64,000 nt of DNA, taken from the NCBI RefSeq assembly GCF_030812885.1, contig NZ_JAUSTO010000006.1, positions 62,001-126,000 of the forward strand, in the 5' to 3' direction. The position numbers were made by a program, and so were the translations under genes. Of the stretch, positions 41,854-50,190 are shown one piece after another. This DNA comes from Moryella indoligenes (GTDB taxonomy: Bacteria > Bacillota > Clostridia > Lachnospirales > Lachnospiraceae). Every line of letters starts with the position of its first letter. Position 1 is the first letter of the stretch. The notes under the pieces are model-generated. The model had not been told where the DNA came from and did no database searches. It saw only the letters and a program-made list of their open reading frames with translations.

Positions 41854-42501
41854 ATGATAAAACTGGAACGCACCACAGTAATGAATCTCGAAAATGCGTT
41901 GCGCGGCGCCAGAAATCCCATGAATTCATGGGCACGGACGGACAGCAGCTACGATGAGGACGGAAATTATGTGCTCGGCCCGAACGACATGAGTCTCGCG
42001 ATGCGTCTCAGGAAGGCGGGGACGGATCACAGAAAATACCTGCGCCAGGTCTTTGTCTCGGTGGATATCACAGCGCCTCTCTACTGGTGGAAGGAATACG
42101 ACACCTACAAGGTCGCAACCGTTGCGAATTCCTGCTCCACCATGCACAAAATCCATTCCAAGCCCTTCGAGGCGGACGATTTCTCTCATGACCAGCTCAC
42201 AGAGGCAGGGGAGAAGGCGCTGAATGCAATGCTCATGGCGCTGGAAGCACTTCGAAAGGAGTTCGTGGAGAGCAAGGACAAGAGCGCCTGGTACAGCATG
42301 ATACAGCTTCTGCCGGAGGGCTACAATCAGCTCAGAACCTGCACGCTGAACTACGAGACGCTCATCAATATCTACTTTGCAAGACGGAATCACAAGCTGA
42401 ATGAGTGGCACAGCTTCTGCGACTGGATCCTTACTCTTCCCTATGCGAGGGAGCTGATTCTGGGGCTCGAGTCCGGCATAGATGCGGAGGGCAGCCTGTG
42501 A
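41854..42501 (+). CDS. Divergent ThyX-like protein lacking the RHR motif
   Basis: I know this 215-residue family only as a conserved protein of gut Firmicutes and phages. By eye it aligns with flavin-dependent thymidylate synthase ThyX: APLYWWKEYDTYKVATVANS (residues 74-93) over the ThyX segment APIFVARQWFRHRIASYNE, and LPEGYNQLRTCTLNYETL with RRNHKLNEW over the LP...TVN...LRADSHAQW region. The ThyX signature RHRxxS reads TYKVAT here (T84, Y85, K86, T89), so canonical catalysis is doubtful. GAGGAG precedes the ATG, and the stop overlaps the DHFR start by 4 bp. Function is unproven. Confidence 0.65.
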   Translation: MIKLERTTVMNLENALRGARNPMNSWARTDSSYDEDGNYVLGPNDMSLAMRLRKAGTDHRKYLRQVFVSVDITAPLYWWKEYDTYKVATVANSCSTMHKIHSKPFEADDFSHDQLTEAGEKALNAMLMALEALRKEFVESKDKSAWYSMIQLLPEGYNQLRTCTLNYETLINIYFARRNHKLNEWHSFCDWILTLPYARELILGLESGIDAEGSL

Positions 42502-43019
42502 ATCTGATTGTTGCCGTGGATAAAAACTGGGCAATCGGAAAGGATAATCACCTGCTGGTGAAGATTCCGCGGGATCAGAAGCTTTTTCTGGAGGAGACAC
42601 TCGGGCACACGCTCATCATGGGGCGCAGAACCTTTGAGTCTCTGCCAGGGGCGCAACCGCTCTACGGAAGAAATCACATCGTGCTGTCGGGCGATGCAGG
42701 CTTTTCGCCGAAAGGGGTCGCAGTGTGCAGATCCGTGGATGAGGTGCTTCAGATGGTCTCAGATCTTCCGGACAGTGAGCTTTTCGTCGCGGGAGGGGAG
42801 GAGATATACCGCCTCTTTCTTCCCTACTGCGAGACGGCAGATGTCACCATGGTCGATTACAGCTACGATGGCGATCGCTTCTGTCCGAATCTCGATGAGA
42901 ATGAAGAGTGGAAGCTGGAGCGGGAGAGTGAGGAGGAGACATATTTCGATCTTGCCTTCTCCTTTCGGCGTTATAAAAGATGTATGGGCGGCCTGAGACG
43001 CCCGAGAACGGAGGGATAA
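42498..43019 (+). CDS. folA: Dihydrofolate reductase
   Basis: Reduces dihydrofolate to tetrahydrofolate with NADPH. The 173-residue protein starts at GTG 42498 with GGAGG just upstream, inside the previous gene. Visible features are the substrate-binding acidic residue D26 (KIPRDQKLF), LIMGRRTFESLPG (NADPH site), IVLSGD, and the glycine pair AGGEEIYRLFLP. It is translationally coupled to the ThyX-like gene. A DHFR is normally needed with ThyA-type, not ThyX-type, synthesis, which makes the pairing informative. Confidence 0.95.
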   Translation: MNLIVAVDKNWAIGKDNHLLVKIPRDQKLFLEETLGHTLIMGRRTFESLPGAQPLYGRNHIVLSGDAGFSPKGVAVCRSVDEVLQMVSDLPDSELFVAGGEEIYRLFLPYCETADVTMVDYSYDGDRFCPNLDENEEWKLERESEEETYFDLAFSFRRYKRCMGGLRRPRTEG

Positions 43020-43023
43020 CAGT

Positions 43024-43920
43024 ATGTACCGGATTCTTAAGAAGGAGAAGCTCGCCAAAAAAATCTGGCTCATGGATGTTCAGGCGGACCGCCTCGCGAA
43101 GAAATGTCTTCCGGGCGAGTTCCTGATCGTCAAAATTGATGCCGTTGGAGAGCGGATACCGCTGACCATCTGTGATTACAACAGAGAGACCGGCATCGTC
43201 ACCATCGTCTTTCAGGAGGTTGGCGCAAGTACCTACCGCATGGCGAGAGAGCTGAATGAGGGAGATGCCTTCCAGGATGTTGTAGGCCCTCTGGGACGAC
43301 CCAGCGAGCTCACGGAGAAGAGTGAGGCAGAGCTTCAGAAGATGCACATACTCTTTGTAGCGGGCGGTGTCGGAACGGCACCTGTCTATCCCCAGGTCAA
43401 GTGGCTGAAGGAGCACGGCGTGGCTGCGGATGTGGTGCAGGGCTCCAAGAATAAGGATCTTGTGATTATGGAGAGGGAGATGCGGGAGGTCTGCGGAGAT
43501 CATCTCTTCATCACAACGGATGATGGCTCCTACGGTTTTCACGGCATGGTGACCGCAAAGGTTGAGGATCTTGTGAAGAACGAAGGGCGTCACTACGATC
43601 TCTGCGTGGCAATTGGCCCCATGATCATGATGAAGTTTGTCGCAAAGCTCACGAAGGAGCTCGGCATCCCGACGATTGCCAGTATGAACCCGGTGATGGT
43701 AGACGGCACGGGAATGTGTGGAGCCTGTCGTCTGATTGTCGGCGATGAGGTAAAGTTTGCCTGTGTGGACGGTCCGGAATTTGATGCTCATCTCGTGGAC
43801 TTTGATCAGGTAATGAAACGCTCCAGAATGTACCAGACAGAGGAGGGGAGAGCCTTCTTAAAGGCACAGGAGGGTGACACGCACCACGGCGGATGCGGAA
43901 ACTGCGGAGGTGAAGCGTAA
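43024..43920 (+). CDS. nfnA: NfnA: small subunit of NADH-dependent ferredoxin:NADP oxidoreductase
   Basis: NfnAB couples exergonic NADPH oxidation with NAD and endergonic ferredoxin reduction (or the reverse) by flavin-based bifurcation in the cytoplasm. The 298-residue protein resembles PyrK-type subunits: an FAD-binding domain (GERIPLTICDYN), NAD-binding LFVAGGVGTAPVYPQ, and a [2Fe-2S] cluster site (DGTGMCGACRLIV, then FACVDGPEFDAH). A CGNCG-like tail with GGC ends the protein. It overlaps nfnB by one base (TAATG). Confidence 0.92.
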   Translation: MYRILKKEKLAKKIWLMDVQADRLAKKCLPGEFLIVKIDAVGERIPLTICDYNRETGIVTIVFQEVGASTYRMARELNEGDAFQDVVGPLGRPSELTEKSEAELQKMHILFVAGGVGTAPVYPQVKWLKEHGVAADVVQGSKNKDLVIMEREMREVCGDHLFITTDDGSYGFHGMVTAKVEDLVKNEGRHYDLCVAIGPMIMMKFVAKLTKELGIPTIASMNPVMVDGTGMCGACRLIVGDEVKFACVDGPEFDAHLVDFDQVMKRSRMYQTEEGRAFLKAQEGDTHHGGCGNCGGEA

Positions 43921-45320
43921 TGGATATGATGAAGAAGATTCCGGTTACGGAGCAGGAGCCGCTGGTTCGCGCAAAGAATTTCAAGGAGGTGTGCCTCGGT
44001 TACAGTGAGGAGGAGGCAGTCGCAGAGGCGGCGCGCTGCCTGAACTGTAAAAATCCACGCTGTGTCGCAGGATGTCCGGTATCGATCGATATCCCGGCTT
44101 TTATCCAGGCGGTGAAGGAGAGAGAGTTTGAGAGAGCGGCGCAGATCATTGCAGAGAGCTCCGCGCTTCCGGCAGTCTGCGGGCGCGTATGCCCTCAGGA
44201 GACCCAGTGCGAGGGCGTCTGTGTGCGCGGCATCAAGGGCGAGGCGGTTGCCATCGGGAAGCTGGAGCGCTTCGTCGCTGACTGGGCGAGAGAGCATAAG
44301 GTTGTCTTTGAGAACAGGGCGGAGAAGAAGGGACAGAAGGTTGCAGTCATTGGTTCCGGTCCCGCAGGTCTGACCTGCGCGGGAGATCTCGCAAAGCTCG
44401 GCTATGAGGTCACGATATTCGAGGCACTGCATGAGCCGGGCGGCGTGCTGGTTTACGGCATTCCGGAGTTCCGTCTGCCGAAGGACAGCGTTGTCGCACA
44501 CGAGGTGGATAATGTCAGAAAGCTTGGCGTGAAGATTGAGACCGATACGATCATTGGAAAATCCGTGTCCATTGATGAGCTGATGGATGAGGAGGGCTAT
44601 GATGCGGTGTTCATTGGCTCCGGCGCCGGACTGCCGATGTTCATGAATATTCCGGGAGAGACTGCGAGCGGCGTCTTTTCTGCAAATGAGTTCCTCACAA
44701 GAAATAACCTGATGAAGGCATTCCGCGAGGATTATGATACCCCGATTCACTGCGGAAAGAAGGTCGCTGTTGTCGGCGGCGGAAACGTTGCGATGGATGC
44801 CGCGAGAACGGCACTGCGCCTTGGCGCAGAGACCCACATCATTTACAGAAGAAGTGAGGCGGAGCTTCCTGCAAGAGTCGAGGAGGTGCATCACGCGAAG
44901 GAAGAGGGGATCATCTTTGATCTTCTCACCAATCCGACCGAGATTCTTACGGATGAGAACGGCTGGGTGAAAGGGATCCGCGTCATCCACATGGAGCTCG
45001 GAGAGCCGGATGCCAGCGGCAGAAGGCGTCCCGTTCCGATCAAGGGGAGCGAGGAGGAGATTGAGGTCGATACGGTCATCATGGCGCTCGGAACCTCCCC
45101 GAACCCGCTGATTTCCTCCACAACAAAGGGTCTGGATACGACACGCAAGGGCTGCATTGTCGCAGAGGAGGCAAGCGGTCAGACCACGAGAGAGGGCGTG
45201 TTTGCCGGAGGAGATGCCGTGATCGGCGCGGCGACGGTCATTCTTGCTATGGGCGCAGGCAAGACAGCCGCACAGGGGATTGATGCATATCTCAGGAAGA
45301 AAGCAGAGAACGCAGATTGA
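43920..45320 (+). CDS. nfnB: NfnB: large bifurcating flavoprotein subunit (GltD-like)
   Basis: The 466-residue protein is related to the glutamate synthase small subunit. An N-terminal pair of [4Fe-4S] cluster motifs (ARCLNCKNPRCVAGCPVSID, CGRVCPQETQCEGVC) precedes the FAD motif VIGSGPAGLTCAGDLA, then GGVLVYGIPEFRLPK. The NADPH site is VAVVGGGNVAMDAARTALRLG with IIYRR, and the end is GVFAGGDAVIGAATVILAM. Direct coupling to NfnA, and no large glutamate synthase subunit nearby, favour the NfnAB complex over nitrogen assimilation. Confidence 0.92.
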   Translation: MDMMKKIPVTEQEPLVRAKNFKEVCLGYSEEEAVAEAARCLNCKNPRCVAGCPVSIDIPAFIQAVKEREFERAAQIIAESSALPAVCGRVCPQETQCEGVCVRGIKGEAVAIGKLERFVADWAREHKVVFENRAEKKGQKVAVIGSGPAGLTCAGDLAKLGYEVTIFEALHEPGGVLVYGIPEFRLPKDSVVAHEVDNVRKLGVKIETDTIIGKSVSIDELMDEEGYDAVFIGSGAGLPMFMNIPGETASGVFSANEFLTRNNLMKAFREDYDTPIHCGKKVAVVGGGNVAMDAARTALRLGAETHIIYRRSEAELPARVEEVHHAKEEGIIFDLLTNPTEILTDENGWVKGIRVIHMELGEPDASGRRRPVPIKGSEEEIEVDTVIMALGTSPNPLISSTTKGLDTTRKGCIVAEEASGQTTREGVFAGGDAVIGAATVILAMGAGKTAAQGIDAYLRKKAENAD

Positions 45321-45393
45321 TTTCGGTCTGCTCTGAATCTGAATTTTTTTGAACATCTGTCAGATAAGCGGCATAAAAGCTGCAGTCCGGAGA

Positions 45394-45422
45394 TTGTTTT
45401 TTTATCGGCAATGCAGTATACT
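45394..45422 (+). promoter_or_regulatory. Promoter of pckA
   Basis: TTGTTT (45394-45399) and TATACT (45417-45422) are 17 bp apart, about 90 bp before the ATG. Confidence 0.55.
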
Positions 45423-45512
45423 ACAATTGTTGTTAATGTTTTATCAATTTTCTCATTGCGGCGATGCCGCAGCAAGGATGTACTCACAGAGCACAGAGGA
45501 GGATACAGCGAA

Positions 45513-47117
45513 ATGAGCAAGTTGGATTTAAGCAGATATGGCATCACGGGAACCACCGAGATCGTACATAACCCGTCCTATGAGTTTCTCTATGAGGAGG
45601 AGACGAAGGCGGGGCTTGAGGGCTTTGATAAGGGCCAGCTCACGGAGCTCGGAGCAGTCAATGTCATGACGGGGGTATATACCGGCCGCTCTCCCAAGGA
45701 TAAATTTATCGTCATGGACGAGCAATCGAAAAACACCGTGTGGTGGACCTCCGAGGAGTATAAGAACGACAATCATCCTGCCTCTGAGGAGACCTGGGAG
45801 GTTGTGAAGAAGATCGCGCAGAAGGAGCTCTCCGGGAAGAGACTCTTTGTTGTCGATGCCTACTGCGGTGCAAACAAGGACACGCGTATGGCAGTGCGCT
45901 TCATCGTGGAGGTCGCATGGCAGGCTCACTTCATCCGCAATATGTTTATCAAGCCGAGCGAGGAGGAGCTGAAGTGCTTTGAGCCGGATTTTGTGGTCTA
46001 CAACGCTTCCAAGGCGAAGGTTGAAAACTACAAGGAGCTGGGTCTGAACTCTGAAACAGCAGTTGTCTTCAACATCTCCAGCCGTGAGCAGGTCATCATC
46101 AACACCTGGTACGGCGGTGAGATGAAGAAGGGCATCTTCTCCATGATGAACTACTACCTGCCGCTGAAGGGCATCGCCGCGATGCACTGTTCCGCAAACA
46201 CGGATATGGACGGAAAGAACACAGCTATCTTCTTTGGACTCTCCGGAACTGGAAAGACCACGCTCTCCACGGATCCCAAGCGTCTTCTGATCGGGGATGA
46301 TGAGCATGGCTGGGATGACAGCGGTGTCTTCAATTTTGAGGGCGGCTGCTATGCAAAGGTTATCAATCTTGATAAGGAATCTGAGCCGGATATCTACAAT
46401 GCAATCCGCCGCGATGCCCTGCTGGAGAATGTCACTGTCGATGCAGAGGGAAAGATTGACTTCAGCGACGAGAGCGTCACGGAGAATACACGCGTGTCCT
46501 ATCCGATTGACCATATTGAGAAGATCGTGAAGCCGATTTCCCACGGCCCGGAGGCGAAGAACGTGATTTTCCTCTCCGCGGACGCGTTTGGTGTGCTTCC
46601 GCCGGTATCCATCCTTACTCCGGAGCAGACGAAGTACTACTTCCTGTCCGGCTTCACGGCGAAGCTTGCGGGAACCGAGCGCGGAATCACCGAGCCGACT
46701 CCGACCTTCTCCGCCTGCTTTGGTCAGGCCTTCCTGGAGCTGCATCCCACGAAGTATGCGGATGAGCTCGTGAAGAGAATGGAGAAGAGCGGTGCGAAGG
46801 CTTATCTTGTGAACACCGGCTGGAACGGAAGTGGGAAGAGAATCTCCATCAAGGATACCCGCGGCATCATCGATGCAATTCTGAATGGGGATGTCAATAA
46901 GGTTCCGACCAAGAAGATACCGTACTTTAACTTTGAGGTTCCGACAGAGCTTCCGGGGGTTGACACCAATATTCTCGACCCGAGGGATACTTATGCGGAT
47001 GCTTCCGAGTGGGAGAAGAAGGCAGAGGATCTTGCACAGAGATTTGTGAAGAACTTTAAGAAGTACGAGGGAAATGACGCCGGCAAGGCGCTGGTCTCCG
47101 CCGGCCCCAGCCTGTAA
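45513..47117 (+). CDS. pckA: ATP-dependent phosphoenolpyruvate carboxykinase
   Basis: Interconverts oxaloacetate plus ATP with PEP, CO2 and ADP. The 534-residue product has substrate-site NVMTGVYTGRSPKDKF, metal/active-site SMMNYYLPLKGIAAMHCSAN, the P-loop FFGLSGTGKTTLSTD, and the kinase motif LLIGDDEHGWDDSG. NTGWNGSGKRI closes the adenine site. All are intact. In succinate-forming anaerobes it often runs in the carboxylating, ATP-yielding direction. ATG 45513 follows AGGAGG; upstream in-frame codons lie before the family start. Confidence 0.97.
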   Translation: MSKLDLSRYGITGTTEIVHNPSYEFLYEEETKAGLEGFDKGQLTELGAVNVMTGVYTGRSPKDKFIVMDEQSKNTVWWTSEEYKNDNHPASEETWEVVKKIAQKELSGKRLFVVDAYCGANKDTRMAVRFIVEVAWQAHFIRNMFIKPSEEELKCFEPDFVVYNASKAKVENYKELGLNSETAVVFNISSREQVIINTWYGGEMKKGIFSMMNYYLPLKGIAAMHCSANTDMDGKNTAIFFGLSGTGKTTLSTDPKRLLIGDDEHGWDDSGVFNFEGGCYAKVINLDKESEPDIYNAIRRDALLENVTVDAEGKIDFSDESVTENTRVSYPIDHIEKIVKPISHGPEAKNVIFLSADAFGVLPPVSILTPEQTKYYFLSGFTAKLAGTERGITEPTPTFSACFGQAFLELHPTKYADELVKRMEKSGAKAYLVNTGWNGSGKRISIKDTRGIIDAILNGDVNKVPTKKIPYFNFEVPTELPGVDTNILDPRDTYADASEWEKKAEDLAQRFVKNFKKYEGNDAGKALVSAGPSL

Positions 47118-47158
47118 TTTCCCTGCGCTGCACCGCAGCATAAGACAGTATTGGAAAG

Positions 47159-47192
47159 ACAGGGAGAGTGCTCTTTTGGGTGCTCTCCCTGT
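47159..47192 (+). terminator. Hairpin between pckA and ilvN
   Basis: ACAGGGAGAG (47159-47168) pairs with CTCTCCCTGT (47183-47192) over a loop containing TCTTTT. No T tract follows and the ilvN ribosome site is 9 bp on, so it may end pckA transcription weakly or shape the ilvN leader. Confidence 0.55.
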
Positions 47193-47211
47193 ATGACTAC
47201 GGAGGTAAGCT

Positions 47212-47709
47212 ATGCGTATCGTATTTTCTCTTCTCATGGACAATACGCCGGGCGTTCTGAGCCGGATCGCGGGGCTCTTTACGCGCCGCGGCTACAATAT
47301 TGAGAGCATCACAGCGGGCGTCACAGCAGATCCGCGCTACACGAGAATGACAGTGGTCTCCTCCGGCGATCACGAGGTCCTGGAGCAGATCGAAAAGCAG
47401 ATCCGTAAGCTTGAGGATGTGCGGGATATCAAGCGCCTTGACGAGAAAGAGAGCGTGTTCCGCGAGCTTATCATGATCAAGATCAGGGCAAATGCCAGTC
47501 AGAGGGAGGCAGTTCACGCAGTGGTCTCCATCTTCCGTGCAAGTATTGTGGATGTTGGCAGGGACTTCCTCACAATCATGCTGACCGGAGACCAGGCGAA
47601 GCTGGATGCACTGATCAATCTGCTGGATGAGTATGAGATACTGGAGCTCGCGCGGACAGGTCTGACAGGTCTCTCCCGCGGTACGAAGGATGTGCGCTTC
47701 CTTCCCTGA
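47212..47709 (+). CDS. ilvN: Acetolactate synthase small (regulatory) subunit
   Basis: This regulatory subunit activates acetolactate synthase and confers valine feedback. The 165-residue protein has the ACT domain start LLMDNTPGVLSRIAGLFTRRGYNIESI with a second ALS_ss_C domain (VFRELIMIKIRA, ILELARTGLTGLSRG). Length matches bacterial IlvN/IlvH. The catalytic subunit ilvB is not adjacent, so it must be elsewhere. ACGGAGG precedes the ATG. Confidence 0.95.
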   Translation: MRIVFSLLMDNTPGVLSRIAGLFTRRGYNIESITAGVTADPRYTRMTVVSSGDHEVLEQIEKQIRKLEDVRDIKRLDEKESVFRELIMIKIRANASQREAVHAVVSIFRASIVDVGRDFLTIMLTGDQAKLDALINLLDEYEILELARTGLTGLSRGTKDVRFLP

Positions 47710-47713
47710 CCCC

Positions 47714-47742
47714 TTGTAATTTCTGCTATAAAAAGCTACAAT
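47714..47742 (+). promoter_or_regulatory. Promoter of the decarboxylase cluster
   Basis: TTGTAA (47714-47719) and TACAAT (47737-47742) are 17 bp apart, about 45 bp before the first gene at 47788. Confidence 0.75.
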
Positions 47743-47787
47743 GCATTCTGTGACATTTTGTAAATTATGTAAAACGGAGGTTGCAAT

Positions 47788-49191
47788 ATGAGTCATTCTA
47801 ATGATTCAGCGGCGGCCCGGAGAATTCGCGAGGTTCTCGATGAGAACAGCTTCGTAGAGCTCGGTGCCTACGTCACTGCGCGAAGCACAGACTTCAATCT
47901 TGCGGAACAGAAGACGCCGCGAGACGGAGTCGTGACCGGGTATGGAACCATCGACGACAGGCTGGTGTATATCTACAGCCAGGATCCGGCGGTGCTTGGC
48001 GGCTCAATCGGGGAGATGCACGCGAAGAAGATTCAGAGGCTCTATGAGCTCGCAGTGAAGATGGAGGCCCCTGTCATAGGTCTTATCGACTGCTCCGGTC
48101 TGCGTCTTCAGGAGGCCAGCGACTCGCTCAATGCGTTTGGCGAGCTCTATCGCTGTCAGGCGCGTGCCAATGGTGTGGTTCCGCAGATTCAGGCAATTTA
48201 TGGGAGCTGCGGAGGCAGTCTCGCGGTCAGTGCCGCCATTGCAGACTTTACTTTTATTGAGCGGGAGGAGGGACGTCTCTTCCTTCTTGCCCCCAATGCC
48301 GTTGCGGATAATAATGAGGCGGTACTGAATACTGCCTCTGCGGCTTTCCAGAGCGAGGAGAGCGGAGTGGCAGATTTTGTCGGCAGTGCAGCAGAGATTG
48401 CCGAGGGAATACGCACACTGATCGGCATTCTTCCTGCGAGCTTTGAGGACGATCTCTCCTATGGCGACTGCACAGACAGTCTGAATCGACTGGTTCCGGA
48501 GATTGAGGGCGCGGGCTCTGCAGAGCTGCTCTCGGCGCTTTCTGATGGTGGTTTTGTCTGTGAGCCGGGAGAGAGCTATGGCTCCTGTATTTCCACTGCC
48601 TTCATCCGTATGAATGGATGCACAATCGGAACTGTCGCTGCGCTCTCTGAGGAGATCTGCTGGAAGGGCGTCGAGAAGGCCGCGCGCTTTGTGCGCTTCT
48701 GCGATGCATTCAGTATTCCGCTGCTCACACTTGTTGATGTGAAGAGTATGGATCACTGCATCTGCACAGAGCGTCAGATGGCGAAAAAGGCAGCCTCTCT
48801 GATTACTGCCTATGCGAATGCAACTGTGCCGAAGGTTACAGTCGTGACCGGAAAGGCCTACGGACTGATCTATAATCTCTTTGCGCCGAAGACAGTCTCT
48901 GATATTGTCTACGCGTGGCCGAAGGCCGAGATCGGCCTCATGGAGGCCGGAGATGCGGTTAAGGTTATATATGCAGAGGAGCTCGCTGCGGCAGAAGACA
49001 AGACTGCTCTCTACAGTGAGAAGACCGCAGCCTATGCAGAGCTTCAGAACGGCGCCGTCAGTGCGGCCCGCCGCGGCTACGTTGATGATATCATCGACGC
49101 TCAGCTCACCAGAAAGCGCGTGATCGCCGCCTTCGAGATGCTGTTTACAAAGAATGAGGACCTCCCTGCGAAAAAGCGCGGAACGGTCTGA
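47788..49191 (+). CDS. 12S/MmdA-like carboxyltransferase with altered oxyanion motifs
   Basis: Related to the acyl-CoA carboxyltransferase (crotonase-fold) subunits of methylmalonyl-CoA decarboxylase and transcarboxylase 12S. The 467-residue protein is shorter than the usual 510 or so. It keeps GVVTGYGTIDDRLVYIYSQD, VLGGSIGEMHAKKI, and KAARFVRFCDAFSIPLLTLV. Both glycine-rich catalytic loops differ: the SGGARIQEG motif reads CSGLRLQEA, and RKAYGGAY reads GKAYGLIY. The acyl-CoA reaction may therefore be altered or lost. It is the first gene of a five-gene cluster with OadG, carrier, OadB and OadA-type genes. Confidence 0.8.
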   Translation: MSHSNDSAAARRIREVLDENSFVELGAYVTARSTDFNLAEQKTPRDGVVTGYGTIDDRLVYIYSQDPAVLGGSIGEMHAKKIQRLYELAVKMEAPVIGLIDCSGLRLQEASDSLNAFGELYRCQARANGVVPQIQAIYGSCGGSLAVSAAIADFTFIEREEGRLFLLAPNAVADNNEAVLNTASAAFQSEESGVADFVGSAAEIAEGIRTLIGILPASFEDDLSYGDCTDSLNRLVPEIEGAGSAELLSALSDGGFVCEPGESYGSCISTAFIRMNGCTIGTVAALSEEICWKGVEKAARFVRFCDAFSIPLLTLVDVKSMDHCICTERQMAKKAASLITAYANATVPKVTVVTGKAYGLIYNLFAPKTVSDIVYAWPKAEIGLMEAGDAVKVIYAEELAAAEDKTALYSEKTAAYAELQNGAVSAARRGYVDDIIDAQLTRKRVIAAFEMLFTKNEDLPAKKRGTV

Positions 49192-49204
49192 GTGAGGTGT
49201 CAGA

Positions 49205-50134
49205 ATGATACAGAAAATCAGAAAAATCTTTCTGGCAGCTCTGCTCTGCCTGAGCACAGTCCTGCTGTTTCCGTCGAGCTCCTATGCGGCGGCTTCGGCG
49301 GCTGAGCTCTCAGCAGTCCAGCAGAATGCGGAGGATAATTTAAAGGCGGTTGTAGAGCTCGATGATGTGACGCTTCAGAAATACATTGAGCAGTTCAATG
49401 CGCAGAATTATACGACGCTGGCCTCCGGTCTTCAGAGCTGGCTGGATCTGAAATCAGAGATCGGCGGCTTTGTCTCGATTGATTCAACCGAGGTAGAGGA
49501 GAGCGAGGACGGCTATCTTGTAATCATGCAGATCAGCTGCGCCGGTCAGAGAACAGCGACAGTCCACATCGAATTTCAGAAAAAGGACGGATCCATATCC
49601 CGGATCAGCTTTGATAAAAATGAGACACTTCAGGAAAAGCTTGTCAGTGCGGGGCTGAATCTCCTGATCGGCATGGGAACGGTTTTCATCGTATTGATCT
49701 TTATTGCGTTTCTTATCAGCCGCTTCAAGTACATTAACCGCTGGGTCACTGCAAAGGAAGAGGCAGAGAAGGAAGAAAAGGCCTATCAGGCAGCAGTTGC
49801 AGCAGCAAAGAAGCTGCCGGGAAGCGCAACAGATGTCTCGAAGCGCATATCTCCTGAGGCTGTGCGCGCTGCGATGATTCCTGCGGGGACAAAGGCAGAG
49901 CTGATTGCCGGTGACGCAGAGAACGGTCTGCAGGATGAGACAGCTGAAGACGCACAAATGGTAGCAGTGCTTGCCGCAGCAGTTGCAGCGGCGCAGGAGC
50001 CGGATCCGCAGCTCATTGCGGTTATCACTGCGGCGGTTATGGCGATACAGGCGGAGCAGGGTGAGGATCCGGGGCCTGACGGGCTGGTGGTTCGATCTAT
50101 ACGCCGTGTATCCGTAAGAGGCAGAAGGCGCTGA
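49205..50134 (+). CDS. OadG-family subunit with secreted N-terminal domain
   Basis: Gamma subunits anchor the sodium-pumping decarboxylase. Typical OadG is about 80-120 residues; this is 309. A signal peptide (to about residue 29) and an external domain of about 115 residues (TLQKYIEQFNAQNYTTL, ITCAGQR-like ISCAGQRTATVHIEF, resembling DUF3887) precede the OadG membrane helix (LLIGMGTVFIVLIFIAFLIS). A long Ala/Glu-rich cytoplasmic tail ends in a variant of the usual C-terminus (VRSIRRVSVRGRRR). GAGGTG precedes the ATG 13 bp after the first gene. Confidence 0.82.
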   Translation: MIQKIRKIFLAALLCLSTVLLFPSSSYAAASAAELSAVQQNAEDNLKAVVELDDVTLQKYIEQFNAQNYTTLASGLQSWLDLKSEIGGFVSIDSTEVEESEDGYLVIMQISCAGQRTATVHIEFQKKDGSISRISFDKNETLQEKLVSAGLNLLIGMGTVFIVLIFIAFLISRFKYINRWVTAKEEAEKEEKAYQAAVAAAKKLPGSATDVSKRISPEAVRAAMIPAGTKAELIAGDAENGLQDETAEDAQMVAVLAAAVAAAQEPDPQLIAVITAAVMAIQAEQGEDPGPDGLVVRSIRRVSVRGRRR

Positions 50135-50190
50135 TGCGCGGTTTCGATTCAATCAAAATACAGACTATATCACTCATAAGGAGAAAAATT

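Noticed and set aside
43920..45320. Glutamate synthase small subunit
   Set aside because: The gene directly follows the NfnA flavoprotein gene with a one-base overlap, and no glutamate synthase large subunit is nearby.
45528..47243. A 571-codon open frame on the minus strand across pckA
   Set aside because: It lies antisense to a complete PEP carboxykinase with all motifs, shows no family features, and is a product of high-GC codon bias. The same applies to long antisense frames at 43806-45356, 48004-49257 and to 981-2147 opposite argG.
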